Source: Mariniflexile litorale
Lineage (GTDB): Bacteria > Bacteroidota > Bacteroidia > Flavobacteriales > Flavobacteriaceae
DNA: 64,000 nucleotides
Direction of reading: 5' to 3'
Assembly (NCBI RefSeq): GCF_031128465.2
Contig: NZ_CP155618.1
Location: forward strand, 3,648,501 to 3,712,500
The first letter of the stretch is position 1. Each line of letters begins with the position of its first letter. This document shows, one piece after another, positions 35,200 to 44,020 of the stretch. Made by a program: the position numbers and the translations under genes. A model generated the notes under the pieces. The model did no database searches, was not told the DNA's origin, and saw nothing but the letters and a program-made list of their open reading frames with translations.

Positions 35200-35673
35200 A
35201 TGCCGAGAATAGAACTTAAAACTGAAATAAAAGCTAATAAAAATATTGTGTTTGACCTTTCCAGAAGTATAGATTTACACAAAATTTCAACTGAACATAC
35301 CAATGAACAAGCAATCGCTGGAAAAACTAATGGATTAATAGGAATGAATGAAAGTGTAACCTGGAGAGCAAAACACTTTGGGATTTATCAAAATTTAACC
35401 TCAAAAATAACGGAATTTAACAAGCCAAATTACTTTGCGGACGAAATGGTAAAAGGAGCGTTTAAGGAATTTAAACACGAACATCATTTTGCAGAATTGA
35501 ATGAAGGAACACTTATGACAGATTTTTTTATTTACAAATCTCCTTTTGGTATTTTAGGAAAAATAGCTGATAAACTATTCCTTAAAAAGTATATGACTCA
35601 ATTACTAACAGAGCGAAATAGAATTGTAAAAGACTTTGCAGAATCTGACAAATGGAAAGAAATACTAGCTTAA
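35200..35673 (+). CDS. Cassette 36: SRPBCC (START-like) family protein
   Basis: 157 aa. The sequence runs IELKTEIKANKNIVFDLSRS, VTWRAKHFGIYQNLTSKITE, and ends in a long C-terminal helix (LTERNRIVKDFAESDKW), the SRPBCC helix-grip pattern for binding a hydrophobic ligand. The ligand is unknown. It is the last cassette. Start GTTACCATAC and end GTGTGGTAAC differ by one base. Confidence 0.8.
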   Translation: MPRIELKTEIKANKNIVFDLSRSIDLHKISTEHTNEQAIAGKTNGLIGMNESVTWRAKHFGIYQNLTSKITEFNKPNYFADEMVKGAFKEFKHEHHFAELNEGTLMTDFFIYKSPFGILGKIADKLFLKKYMTQLLTERNRIVKDFAESDKWKEILA

Positions 35674-35683
35674 TAAAAAATAC

Positions 35684-35725
35684 GTGTGGTAACACCGCTA
35701 CCGCCAAGCGCCGCTTAGTGGCGAA
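35684..35725 (+). other. Truncated terminal site S35, right border of the array
   Basis: Only the left box GTGTGGTAAC-ACCGC remains. It runs into a short GC-rich hairpin (CGCCAAGCG/CGCTTAGTGGCG) and then into ordinary chromosomal sequence. Confidence 0.65.
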
Positions 35726-35794
35726 ATGCGTAAGTATAAAGATTTACTACCCTTAAAACAAAAACCACCATACCTCAAATTAAATAGTAAAAAA

Positions 35795-37009
35795 ATGAAT
35801 TTAAAAAAACTCAAAATTCCATTAGTTATTTTATTACTATTCATAATAGCAGCAGGAATAATCTACATTCCAAAAGTCAAAAATGCTTTAGCTATGAGGG
35901 AAGCCATGAAGATGAAAAATATTGAATACACATTCATCCATATGGATAAAAATCTACCGACTAAAATAGTTAAAAAAGCAAACCATCCTTTTATATTTCC
36001 TCATATAAAAAACAGGCCATTCCCTACAAATTTTGTTTATAACGGCACTACCTATAACACCTTAAAGTTTATCGATTCTTCCAATACACAAGGGTTTCTT
36101 TTTATTAAAAACGACACCATTCAGTACGAGAATTACTGGAGAGGGCAAAAAGAAGATATCCAACACATCTCATGGTCTATGTCAAAGTCCTATATATCGG
36201 CTCTTTTTGGTATTGCCATAGAAGAAGGCTATATAAAAAGCATCCATCAAACCGTAGATGAATACCTGCCTGAGTTAAAAGGTTCTGGTTATGATGGTGT
36301 AAAAATAAAGGATGTTTTACAAATGGCTTCAGGAATAAAATTTAATGAAACGTATAGCGATCCCAAATCAGATATAAACAGATATTGGGACGGTTTTATT
36401 TATGGAAAGTCACAAGATAAATTTGCCAGTACTTTATTAAATGAAAAACCACCAGGAACTTACAATCACTATGTAAGTATAAATACACATGTATTGGGTA
36501 TGATTATAGTGAAAGCTACAAATACAAGTTTAACCAACTATTTGCATGAAAAAATTTGGAAACCTATTGGTGCAGAATTTGACGCTTATTGGTTAACCGA
36601 TGGAGAAGGAATGGAAATGGCGCTGGGAGGCTTGAATGCGTGTTTACGGGATTATGCGAAGCTAGGCCGACTCTATCTTAACAAAGGAAATTGGAATGGT
36701 ACACAAATAGTACCTGCTGCCTGGATCGAGCAGTCTACCAGTATCAAGGAAGAACATTTAAGTCCACAAAGCAAAAATTCGGCGCATACAGGAATGGGCT
36801 ATGGGTATCAATGGTGGATCCCAGAAGGGGAGGAAGGAGAGGTGCTCGCCATAGGTGTGTTTAATCAACACATCTATATCAACCCAACAACAAATACCAT
36901 TATTGTAAAAAATTCGGCAAATAAAAATTATTATGATGCTAATAACCCGTACGCCTCCACAAAAACGCACCTAGAACTTTATAGAAAATTAGCTCATGGA
37001 AAAGAATAA
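35795..37009 (+). CDS. Serine hydrolase of the beta-lactamase/PBP4-like family
   Basis: 404 aa. An N-terminal membrane anchor (LVILLLFIIAAGIIYI) is followed by a class C beta-lactamase-like fold: the SxxK motif in ISWSMSKS, a YxN-like motif in YNHYVSIN, and MGYGYQWWIPEG near the C-terminus. It is a predicted periplasmic esterase or peptidase; the substrate is unknown. ATG 35795 is preferred because the longer frame (35726) begins in the array's terminal repeat. Confidence 0.88.
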   Translation: MNLKKLKIPLVILLLFIIAAGIIYIPKVKNALAMREAMKMKNIEYTFIHMDKNLPTKIVKKANHPFIFPHIKNRPFPTNFVYNGTTYNTLKFIDSSNTQGFLFIKNDTIQYENYWRGQKEDIQHISWSMSKSYISALFGIAIEEGYIKSIHQTVDEYLPELKGSGYDGVKIKDVLQMASGIKFNETYSDPKSDINRYWDGFIYGKSQDKFASTLLNEKPPGTYNHYVSINTHVLGMIIVKATNTSLTNYLHEKIWKPIGAEFDAYWLTDGEGMEMALGGLNACLRDYAKLGRLYLNKGNWNGTQIVPAAWIEQSTSIKEEHLSPQSKNSAHTGMGYGYQWWIPEGEEGEVLAIGVFNQHIYINPTTNTIIVKNSANKNYYDANNPYASTKTHLELYRKLAHGKE

Positions 37010-37196
37010 GACGCTAATAGGAAGCCTTGCAAATTTAAAAATGCTTAAAACAAAAAGGTACTCTAAACAATTCAACGATTATTTTCAACCCTACGAAAGA
37101 AAAACCCTAAAAAACAATTAGAAACTTCCTATGTTTCGAAAAACGTAAACAATAAATTATTATTTTTAGTTCACTTAACCTATAAATAATAATATT

Positions 37197-37916
37197 ATGG
37201 CATCAACATCCGAAGTGGGGCACGCTAAAAACGTAGCCAACTTTCAAAACCTCATGGCATTTGTAAATGGCTATGGAGCCACTTACAATCCGTCCAAAAA
37301 CGACTTATCACGACCCAAACTCGAGGCTCTTTATGCTCAAGCAAACGCACATGTAGCCGAAGTTATTAACAAAAACACCGCGTATTACAATGCCGTTAAT
37401 CAACGTGTAGAAGCTTTTAGTGGACTACGCTCCTTATCAACCCGTTTAGTAAATGCGTTAGAATCTACCAATGCCAGCAAAGAAAAAATAGACGATGCCA
37501 AAGGCTTTAACCGCAAGATGCAAGGCAGAAGAGCCTCTAAAAAAGAAGTGTCTACAGATCCCAATCAACCCGCAGCACCTAAAACCATCAGTGCTAGCCA
37601 GCAATCCACCGTCCAAATGATACAACACTTCGAAGGGCTAATTTCGGTTTTACAATCCGAATCTAGTTACACCCCCAACGAATCCGAATTAAGTATGGAG
37701 GTCTTGCAATCCAAACTTCAAGAACTGAAAGTAAAAAATGAACAGGTTGCCAAGGCCTACACAGCGGTAAGTAATGCTCGTGTAGCAAGGGATAAAACCT
37801 TATCTAATATGATAAACATCGCAGCGGAAGTTAAGAAGTACGTCAAGTCTGTTTTTGGTGCCAACAGCCCCGAATTTGCACAGATAAAGGGCATTCCGTT
37901 CAAGAAAGAACAATAA
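37197..37916 (+). CDS. Conserved-looking hypothetical protein, helical
   Basis: 239 aa without signal or membrane segment. It is mostly alpha-helical with Ala- and Ser-rich heptad stretches (LEALYAQANAHVAEVINKNT, LSTRLVNALESTNASKEKID) and a Pro/Thr linker in the middle. Similar proteins are common in Flavobacteria, but no function is known to me. Confidence 0.7.
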   Translation: MASTSEVGHAKNVANFQNLMAFVNGYGATYNPSKNDLSRPKLEALYAQANAHVAEVINKNTAYYNAVNQRVEAFSGLRSLSTRLVNALESTNASKEKIDDAKGFNRKMQGRRASKKEVSTDPNQPAAPKTISASQQSTVQMIQHFEGLISVLQSESSYTPNESELSMEVLQSKLQELKVKNEQVAKAYTAVSNARVARDKTLSNMINIAAEVKKYVKSVFGANSPEFAQIKGIPFKKEQ

Positions 37917-38021
37917 ACAGGCAAGCGCCATGTAAATACACCTTACCACTTTTAGAATACGGGCAGTCGTATTTTAAATACTGGTGTCTACAAATAGAAT
38001 AATTTTTTCTGCACTTTAAAT

Positions 38022-38166
38022 AATGGCGACCGCTACAAGAAATCTAGCGACCGCCATTTGTATTTTAACATCTGCCTTAACAATAGAGGCATCCGCAAAG
38101 TAAATACAAGCGTCCGCAATATAAATACAGGCATCCTCAAGTACGCGAGAGCCATCCGCACCATAC
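38022..38166. repeat. Hairpin and degenerate ~21-bp tandem repeat
   Basis: Within the 400-bp gap 37917-38319 (no gene), AATGGCGACCGCTA and TAGCGACCGCCATT form a hairpin (38022-38058). Then about four units of ~21 bp start with GCATCCGCAAAGTAAATAC, GCGTCCGCAATATAAATAC and GCATCCTCAAGTACGCG. Function unknown. Confidence 0.5.
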
Positions 38167-38319
38167 CTCTTCTAAACTTAACCTAAGCATCACATATACT
38201 TAAATTTAAAACCGTAAATACAATTAAATTTGTAAACGTATTAAGCAGTAAAAAACTGCGGTTTCATAAAGAGGTTTAGGCCTAAACTTAAAAATAACAG
38301 ACCAATAAATACCGGTAAG

Positions 38320-39369
38320 ATGAAAAAAATAATATTAGTTTCAACCTTGGTAATGACTTTCATTTCATGTATAAATGAAAAGAAAATAGAAACAAATACT
38401 ATGCAAACCATAGAAGTGGCCATAACCCCAACTCCAGAAACACAAACGAATAAAGATGCGATGTTTCTAGATGAAATAGACTGGTCTAAAATCCCAGAAT
38501 CAACTGCCAACATTGGTGGTTTTCCCTATTTAACCGTACCAGAAGGGTTTGTGATATGGGAAGAGGGACATAATGAAATTTCAAAAAATGGGATGACTAA
38601 ATTTTCAGATTTTAGTAAATTAATTCTATTCAATGGCACTTCTTTTTATAATGCTGAAGGTAAAAAAGCGGAACTTGATGTTGCCATGAAAGAAAGGGAG
38701 GCCGATTTTAATAAATTCAAATTGGATAAAAGTTTAGAGGCTTACCTAAAACAAATAGGAGCTGTTTTATTGTTTAATGGACAAATTCCTCATGAAAAAT
38801 TAGATAAACTTAAAGAAACAGATGAGAAATTAGTATATAAATTTATACAAACTGCTGGAAGCCCTTATGATAATGCAGTAAAAAACTATGTATTAAACCA
38901 TAAAAATGCAAAAGTATGCTTCCAGTTTGGTTCCAATTCGGCTTCTGCAAAACTAGGGATTATAGAATTAGAAGATTTTAAACAAACCATCAAAGCACCA
39001 ACGGCTTCCGAAATGCAAAACGATATAGATACACGTGGGAAAGCCATACTTAACATCAATTTTGATACTGATAAGGCCGTTTTAAAGCCAGATGGTCAAA
39101 AAATAGTGGATGAAATTTACATACTTTTATCAAACAATTCAAAATTAAAATTATCTATTGAAGGCCATACTGATGCGACCGGGTCTCCCGAAAGAAACCA
39201 ACAATTATCCAGTGATAGAGCCCATACGGTAAGGTACGCTTTAGCAGCGAAAGGCATAGATATAAAACGATTAAAAGCAATTGGATTTGGGGACTCTAAA
39301 CCATTTGTATCTAATAACAACGATGAAAACAAAGCCAAGAATAGGCGAGTAGAACTCGTTAAAATTTAA
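38320..39369 (+). CDS. OmpA-family lipoprotein
   Basis: 349 aa. Lipoprotein signal with lipobox ISC. The N-terminal ~220 residues are unassigned. The C-terminal ~115 residues form an OmpA/MotB peptidoglycan-binding domain: INFDTDKAVLKPDGQKIVDE, IEGHTDATGSPERNQQLSSD, RAHTVRYAL, and a closing KAKNRRVEL. It is predicted to anchor the outer membrane to the cell wall. Confidence 0.9.
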   Translation: MKKIILVSTLVMTFISCINEKKIETNTMQTIEVAITPTPETQTNKDAMFLDEIDWSKIPESTANIGGFPYLTVPEGFVIWEEGHNEISKNGMTKFSDFSKLILFNGTSFYNAEGKKAELDVAMKEREADFNKFKLDKSLEAYLKQIGAVLLFNGQIPHEKLDKLKETDEKLVYKFIQTAGSPYDNAVKNYVLNHKNAKVCFQFGSNSASAKLGIIELEDFKQTIKAPTASEMQNDIDTRGKAILNINFDTDKAVLKPDGQKIVDEIYILLSNNSKLKLSIEGHTDATGSPERNQQLSSDRAHTVRYALAAKGIDIKRLKAIGFGDSKPFVSNNNDENKAKNRRVELVKI

Positions 39370-39487
39370 ACGATAATATAAAAGAGAGACTGGTAATTAT
39401 AAGAGCTTAGTTTAGAATGCATCAATCAGTTTATAACATATACTTTTTATATGTATTTTTAAGGTTGTAATTTGAAATGATATTCTT

Positions 39488-40384
39488 ATGAAAATCCAAA
39501 ACACGTTCGTTATTTTTATGGCCGCAGTCTTTTTTTGTGATGTAATCTACGCTCAAAACAAGATGGAATTAATTAAAAAAAGGGCTCAAGTTGAAATGGC
39601 AGGCACTGGTTTCCTTTTTACGGAAGGGCCAGCTGTGGCAAATAATGGCAATGTATATTTCACCGACCAACCTAATGATAAAATTCATATTTGGGATGAA
39701 AAGAAAGGTATTGCTCTTTATTTGGAAGGAACAGGAAGATCTAACGGCATGTATTTTAATTCAAAAGGTCACCTAATGGCCTGTGCAGATGAAAAAAATC
39801 AATTAATTTACTTTGATGAAAACAAAAAAATAAATGTTGTTTTTCAAGATTTTGAAGATAAACATTTGAATGCCCCAAACGATTTATGGATTGCACAAAA
39901 TGAAAATATTTATTTTACCGATCCGTATTATCATAGAACCTGGTGGGATAAAGAGCATAAAGAAATACAAGAGGTGCCTGGAGTATATTTATTAAATTCT
40001 GAAGGCAAAATAAAACGTGTGATTTCTGATTTTGTTAAACCCAATGGAATTATTGGAACTCCCGACGGAAAAACGCTGTATGTTGCTGATATTGGAGACG
40101 ATAAAATATGGAAGTATGATATTGTGGAAGATGGAACTTTAACAAATAAAACGTTTTTCGCTCCACATGGTAGTGATGGAATGACTATCGACACCAAAGG
40201 GAACGTGTATCTTACTTCTGAAAAAGTATGGGTATACAATTCTGAAGGTAAATTAATTGAAGAAATAGATGTACCTGAAAAACCTTCAAATGTTTGTTTC
40301 GGAGGTAAAAAAAGAAATATACTTTTTATTACAGCTCGAAAATCTGTTTATACTTTAAAAATGAAAGTAAAAGGAGTCGATTAA
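39488..40384 (+). CDS. SMP-30/gluconolactonase-like protein
   Basis: 298 aa with an N-terminal signal peptide ending near YAQ. The beta-propeller motifs TEGPAVANNGNVYFTD, PNDLWIAQNENIYFTDPYYH and KPNGIIGTPDGKTLYVAD are typical of SMP-30 lactonases with Ca/Zn-binding E, N and D residues. It probably hydrolyses sugar lactones in the periplasm. It converges on a PfkB sugar kinase with 6 bp between, which may act in the same aldonate route. Confidence 0.88.
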   Translation: MKIQNTFVIFMAAVFFCDVIYAQNKMELIKKRAQVEMAGTGFLFTEGPAVANNGNVYFTDQPNDKIHIWDEKKGIALYLEGTGRSNGMYFNSKGHLMACADEKNQLIYFDENKKINVVFQDFEDKHLNAPNDLWIAQNENIYFTDPYYHRTWWDKEHKEIQEVPGVYLLNSEGKIKRVISDFVKPNGIIGTPDGKTLYVADIGDDKIWKYDIVEDGTLTNKTFFAPHGSDGMTIDTKGNVYLTSEKVWVYNSEGKLIEEIDVPEKPSNVCFGGKKRNILFITARKSVYTLKMKVKGVD

Positions 40385-40390
40385 GTATTT

Positions 40391-41395
40391 TTATCTATTA
40401 AATCTACCAGAAACATTGCCATCTAAAATACCCATAACTTCACTTACTGTCGCGTAATTAACATCGCCTTCATAGGTGTGTTTTAAAGCGCAGGCAGCAC
40501 TAGCAAATTCCATAGATTTATAATCGTCGAATTCTTGTAATCCATATATCAATCCTGCGGCAAAGGCATCGCCTGTTCCTATACGGTCTATAATGTGTGT
40601 GATATCGAAATCGCTTGTTTCTCTAAACTCTTTACCATTCCACATTCTAGCTCTTATTTTGTGCCAAGATGCATTTATAGGGGTTCTTATTTTATCAAAT
40701 ACCTTTTCAATAGATGGAAATTTTTTCATTAAGGCTTTACTTGCTTCAATAAAATCATCGTTAGAAAATTCATAATTGCTTTCTAAAACTTCATTTATTT
40801 CGTTAATACCTCCAATAAAAATAGTGGAATATGAAAGCAAATCGGCCAATACTTCTTGAGCATTTTCACCATATTTCCATAAGCCTTTTCTATAGGTAGG
40901 GTCGGCACTTACAGCGATTCCTTTTTCTTTTGCTAATAAAAGTCCGGCTTTAAGTGTGTCGTAAGCGCCTTTACTTAAGGCTGGAGTAATTCCGGTCCAA
41001 TGAATCCATTTGGCTTTTTTTAAAGTGTTTGTCCAATTTACCATTTCTGGTTTAATTTCAGAAAAAGAAGAATGGGAACGATTATATGAAATAGAGCTAG
41101 GGCGCATAACAGCACCTACTTCTAAAAAATAGACACCCAAAGGTCGGTCCGACCGTACAATGGCCGATGTGCTTACTCCAAATTTTTGTATATATGAAAT
41201 GGCTGTATCTCCAACAAAATCGTTAGAAACACAGCTAATATGCTTTACTTTTTCACCAAAATTAGCAATGGAAATGCCTACATTCACTTCAGTACCGCCA
41301 AAATAAAATTCTAACAAATTAGCCTGTATAAATTTTTTATTTCCCTCGGGCGATAAGCGCATTAAAACTTCTCCGAATGTTATAATTTGTTTCAT
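40391..41395 (-). CDS. PfkB-family sugar kinase, probably 2-keto-3-deoxygluconate kinase
   Basis: 334 aa. N-terminal TFGEVLMRLSPEG, FGGTEVNVGISIANFG substrate motifs, and C-terminal DRIGTGDAFAAGLIYG with the catalytic Asp (GTGDAF). KDG kinase is the most likely of the ribokinase-type assignments, given the RLSPEG start and the neighbouring lactonase. It lies 10 bp after guaC in the same direction, so the two are probably cotranscribed. Confidence 0.85.
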   Translation of the reverse strand: MKQIITFGEVLMRLSPEGNKKFIQANLLEFYFGGTEVNVGISIANFGEKVKHISCVSNDFVGDTAISYIQKFGVSTSAIVRSDRPLGVYFLEVGAVMRPSSISYNRSHSSFSEIKPEMVNWTNTLKKAKWIHWTGITPALSKGAYDTLKAGLLLAKEKGIAVSADPTYRKGLWKYGENAQEVLADLLSYSTIFIGGINEINEVLESNYEFSNDDFIEASKALMKKFPSIEKVFDKIRTPINASWHKIRARMWNGKEFRETSDFDITHIIDRIGTGDAFAAGLIYGLQEFDDYKSMEFASAACALKHTYEGDVNYATVSEVMGILDGNVSGRFNR

Positions 41396-41405
41396 GTTAA
41401 TTAAA

Positions 41406-42446
41406 TTAATGTGTATATATTCTATTTTCTTGCTCGTTAACCCGAATAAAGGTAGTGCGTTTAGTAAGTTCTTTCAAGCGTTTTGCTCCTACGTATGTAC
41501 AAGTACTTCTTAAACTCCCTAAAATATCTTGCAAAGTATTCTCTACGTCGCCTTTAAAAGGAACTTCAACTGTTTTACCCTCGCTGGCTCTATATTCGGC
41601 AACACCACCAACATGTTTTTCCATGGCAGTAGATGAGCTCATACCATAAAATTTCCGATAAGGTTTTCCTTGTCTTTCAATTATTTCACCACCACTTTCT
41701 GTATGTCCAGCAAGCATACCACCTAGCATAACAAAATCGGCACCTGCACCAAAAGCTTTAGCAATATCACCAGGAACGGAACAACCTCCGTCGCTAATTA
41801 TTTGTCCTCCTAAACCATGAGCAGCATCGGCACATTCAATAATAGCTGAAAGTTGTGGGTAGCCAACACCTGTTTTAACTCGTGTGGTACAAACTGAACC
41901 CGGACCAATACCAACTTTTACAATATCGGCTCCTGAGAGTAATAATTCCTCAACCATTTCACCAGTAACAACATTGCCCGCAATAATAACTTTATCGGGG
42001 TATTGGTCTCTGGTTTGTTTTACAAAATCGGCGAAATGTTCAGAATAGCCATTGGCAACATCTATACATATGAACTTTAAATAAGGATTAACTTTAAAAA
42101 TGGAAGCTAATTTTTCTGAGTCTTTTTTGCTTATACCCGTACTTACCGCTATATAATTCTCCATGCCTTCTGGTAAATTTGAAGTAAACACATTCCAATC
42201 GGCCATAGAATAATGTTTATGTAAAGTGGTAAAAAGTTGTTTTTTATACAGGGCTTTGGCCATTTCAAAAGTACCAACGGTATCCATATTAGCCGCTATT
42301 ATAGGGATTCCCGTCCAAGAAAACGGGCTGTGTAGAAACTTAAACTCGCGTTCTAAACTCACTTCAGCTCTACTTTTAAGTGTAGACCGTTTGGGCCGAA
42401 TCATAACATCTTTAAAGCCCAATTTTATATCGTATTCTATGCGCAT
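41406..42446 (-). CDS. guaC: GMP reductase
   Basis: 346 aa, matching the length of E. coli GuaC. It converts GMP to IMP with NADPH. The active-site loop [20 protein letters not shown] contains the catalytic Cys. [20 protein letters not shown] and [12 protein letters not shown] fit the IMPDH/GMPR fold without a CBS insertion. It is upstream of the sugar kinase. Confidence 0.95.
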   Translation of the reverse strand: MRIEYDIKLGFKDVMIRPKRSTLKSRAEVSLEREFKFLHSPFSWTGIPIIAANMDTVGTFEMAKALYKKQLFTTLHKHYSMADWNVFTSNLPEGMENYIAVSTGISKKDSEKLASIFKVNPYLKFICIDVANGYSEHFADFVKQTRDQYPDKVIIAGNVVTGEMVEELLLSGADIVKVGIGPGSVCTTRVKTGVGYPQLSAIIECADAAHGLGGQIISDGGCSVPGDIAKAFGAGADFVMLGGMLAGHTESGGEIIERQGKPYRKFYGMSSSTAMEKHVGGVAEYRASEGKTVEVPFKGDVENTLQDILGSLRSTCTYVGAKRLKELTKRTTFIRVNEQENRIYTH

Positions 42447-42595
42447 ATATTAATAGATTATGGTACATTTAAAGGTACAAGTTATTATGCTATAAAGTTA
42501 AAAATAAGCAAAATAATATATATGGCTTAAATACTGTATTACTTTTGTTAATTAATATTATTATAGATAAGTTTGTTAAAATATGTACCAAGTAA

Positions 42596-44005
42596 ATGAG
42601 ATTTAACCTACATCTTTTCAAATCTATTAAAGTAAAGAGAATATTATCTATTATTATTTTTACTTCAATAGTTATTGTTTTATTGTTAGCCTACTTTTTT
42701 CTGGAACAGAAAATAAGTAACAACATTCTCGTTTTATTTTTATTTGGTTTTGCAATTGCTCAACTTTTTGTAATGCAATATTTTTTCAAAAATCAACTAA
42801 AGAATGACGTTAGGCTTTCAAATTTAAAGAATCGAATTAGGGAATTACAATCTAACCTTCATGACGCTAATAAATTAGCAGATTATAAGTCTATTTACTT
42901 AGCGAACATGAGCTACGAAATTCGAACGCCTCTTAGCACCGTTTTAGGCATGCTTGATATGCTAAAGCAAACACATTTAGATGCCGATCAAAAGGCGCAA
43001 GTTGAAATTGCTGAATACTCATCTAAACATTTATTACAGCTTGTACATATGGTTACAGATAATGAAGATGTTGATAATGGCGATATAAAACTAAATTTAT
43101 TGGCCATCGATTTGAAGTCTGATTTATCACATCTTTTTAAAGTGTTTGAATATCAAGCCTGGGAAAAAGGTTTGCAATTCGATTATAAATTTTTAATAGA
43201 TGAAAAACGTAAATTTTCTCTTTTGGGAGATTCTTTACGAATCCAACAAGTTCTTATAAACTTAATTAATAATGCTATTAAGTTTACAAATTCAGGAAAA
43301 ATAGCCATAATTGTAGATCAAACGGTGAACATAGAAGATGGCCAAATTGTAACCTTTTATATAAAAGATACGGGAATTGGTTTACGTCCCGAAGAAGTAA
43401 AACAAATTTTTGATGACTCTAAACTTCTTAATATTCCTGAAGGAAGAAATTATAAAGGAGGTGGTATTGGACTGTCTATTGCGCATCAACTTGTGAAATT
43501 AATGGGAGGGGAGTTAAAATTAGAAAGTAAAGAAAATGAAGGTACTACGTTCTATTTTAGTCTGCAGCTTAAAAAAACATTAGGTGTAAAAACCGAAGAC
43601 GAAGTTCAAAAACCCATTTTGTTAGAAAAATTTAGTGTGTTGGTGGCTGAAGATAATAGAATGAACCAAAAGGTTATTAAATTTTTATTAGAACAGCAAG
43701 GTGCCGATTGTACGTTTGTTAAAAACGGTTTAGAAGCTGTTGAATTATATAAGATTTTAGATTTCGATATGATTTTTATGGATATTTATATGCCAGATAT
43801 GGATGGTTATGAAGCTACGAAAGCAATAAAAGAAACCGAGAAATATTCAGATTATAATACGCCCATTATAGCTGTATCGGCGAGTGCTTTTGAGGCAGAT
43901 ATAGAGAATGCAAAACTTGCAGGAATAGACGAATTTTTAGCCAAACCGGTGGAAGTTGAGAAACTAAAAGAGTTATTAATAAAATACTCAAAAAAGGACG
44001 CCTAG
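42596..44005 (+). CDS. Hybrid histidine kinase with Tyr in place of the phospho-acceptor His
   Basis: 469 aa. Two N-terminal membrane helices with almost no periplasmic loop, a short coiled coil, then HisKA, HATPase and receiver domains. The H-box reads LANMSYEIRTPLS; codon TAC at 42914-42916 gives Tyr107 where His is expected. The HATPase boxes look intact (INLINNAIKFTNSG, DTGIGL, GGGIGLSIAHQLV). The receiver keeps AEDNRMN, FMDIYMPDMDG and the Lys in AKPV. It may be a scaffold or phosphatase, or its receiver may be phosphorylated by another kinase. Confidence 0.92.
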   Translation: MRFNLHLFKSIKVKRILSIIIFTSIVIVLLLAYFFLEQKISNNILVLFLFGFAIAQLFVMQYFFKNQLKNDVRLSNLKNRIRELQSNLHDANKLADYKSIYLANMSYEIRTPLSTVLGMLDMLKQTHLDADQKAQVEIAEYSSKHLLQLVHMVTDNEDVDNGDIKLNLLAIDLKSDLSHLFKVFEYQAWEKGLQFDYKFLIDEKRKFSLLGDSLRIQQVLINLINNAIKFTNSGKIAIIVDQTVNIEDGQIVTFYIKDTGIGLRPEEVKQIFDDSKLLNIPEGRNYKGGGIGLSIAHQLVKLMGGELKLESKENEGTTFYFSLQLKKTLGVKTEDEVQKPILLEKFSVLVAEDNRMNQKVIKFLLEQQGADCTFVKNGLEAVELYKILDFDMIFMDIYMPDMDGYEATKAIKETEKYSDYNTPIIAVSASAFEADIENAKLAGIDEFLAKPVEVEKLKELLIKYSKKDA

Positions 44006-44020
44006 TGGAAGTTTTAGTAA

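Larger units (their letters stand above)
976..35693 (+). other. Integron-like gene-cassette array without an integrase in view
   Basis: About 35 units are arranged head to tail, each with usually one + strand gene followed by an imperfect palindrome that starts with nnnnYAAC and ends with GTTR. The GTT core of one site opens the next cassette, and in roughly 28 units the bases after that core are complementary to the 5' box of the same cassette's own site, for example GTTGTAAAAC at 3020 and GTTTTACAAC at 3832. This is the hallmark of cassettes excised and inserted through attC sites. No tyrosine recombinase is encoded in the window, so it resembles a cluster of attC sites lacking an integrase, or the distal part of a larger chromosomal integron. 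Confidence 0.85.
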
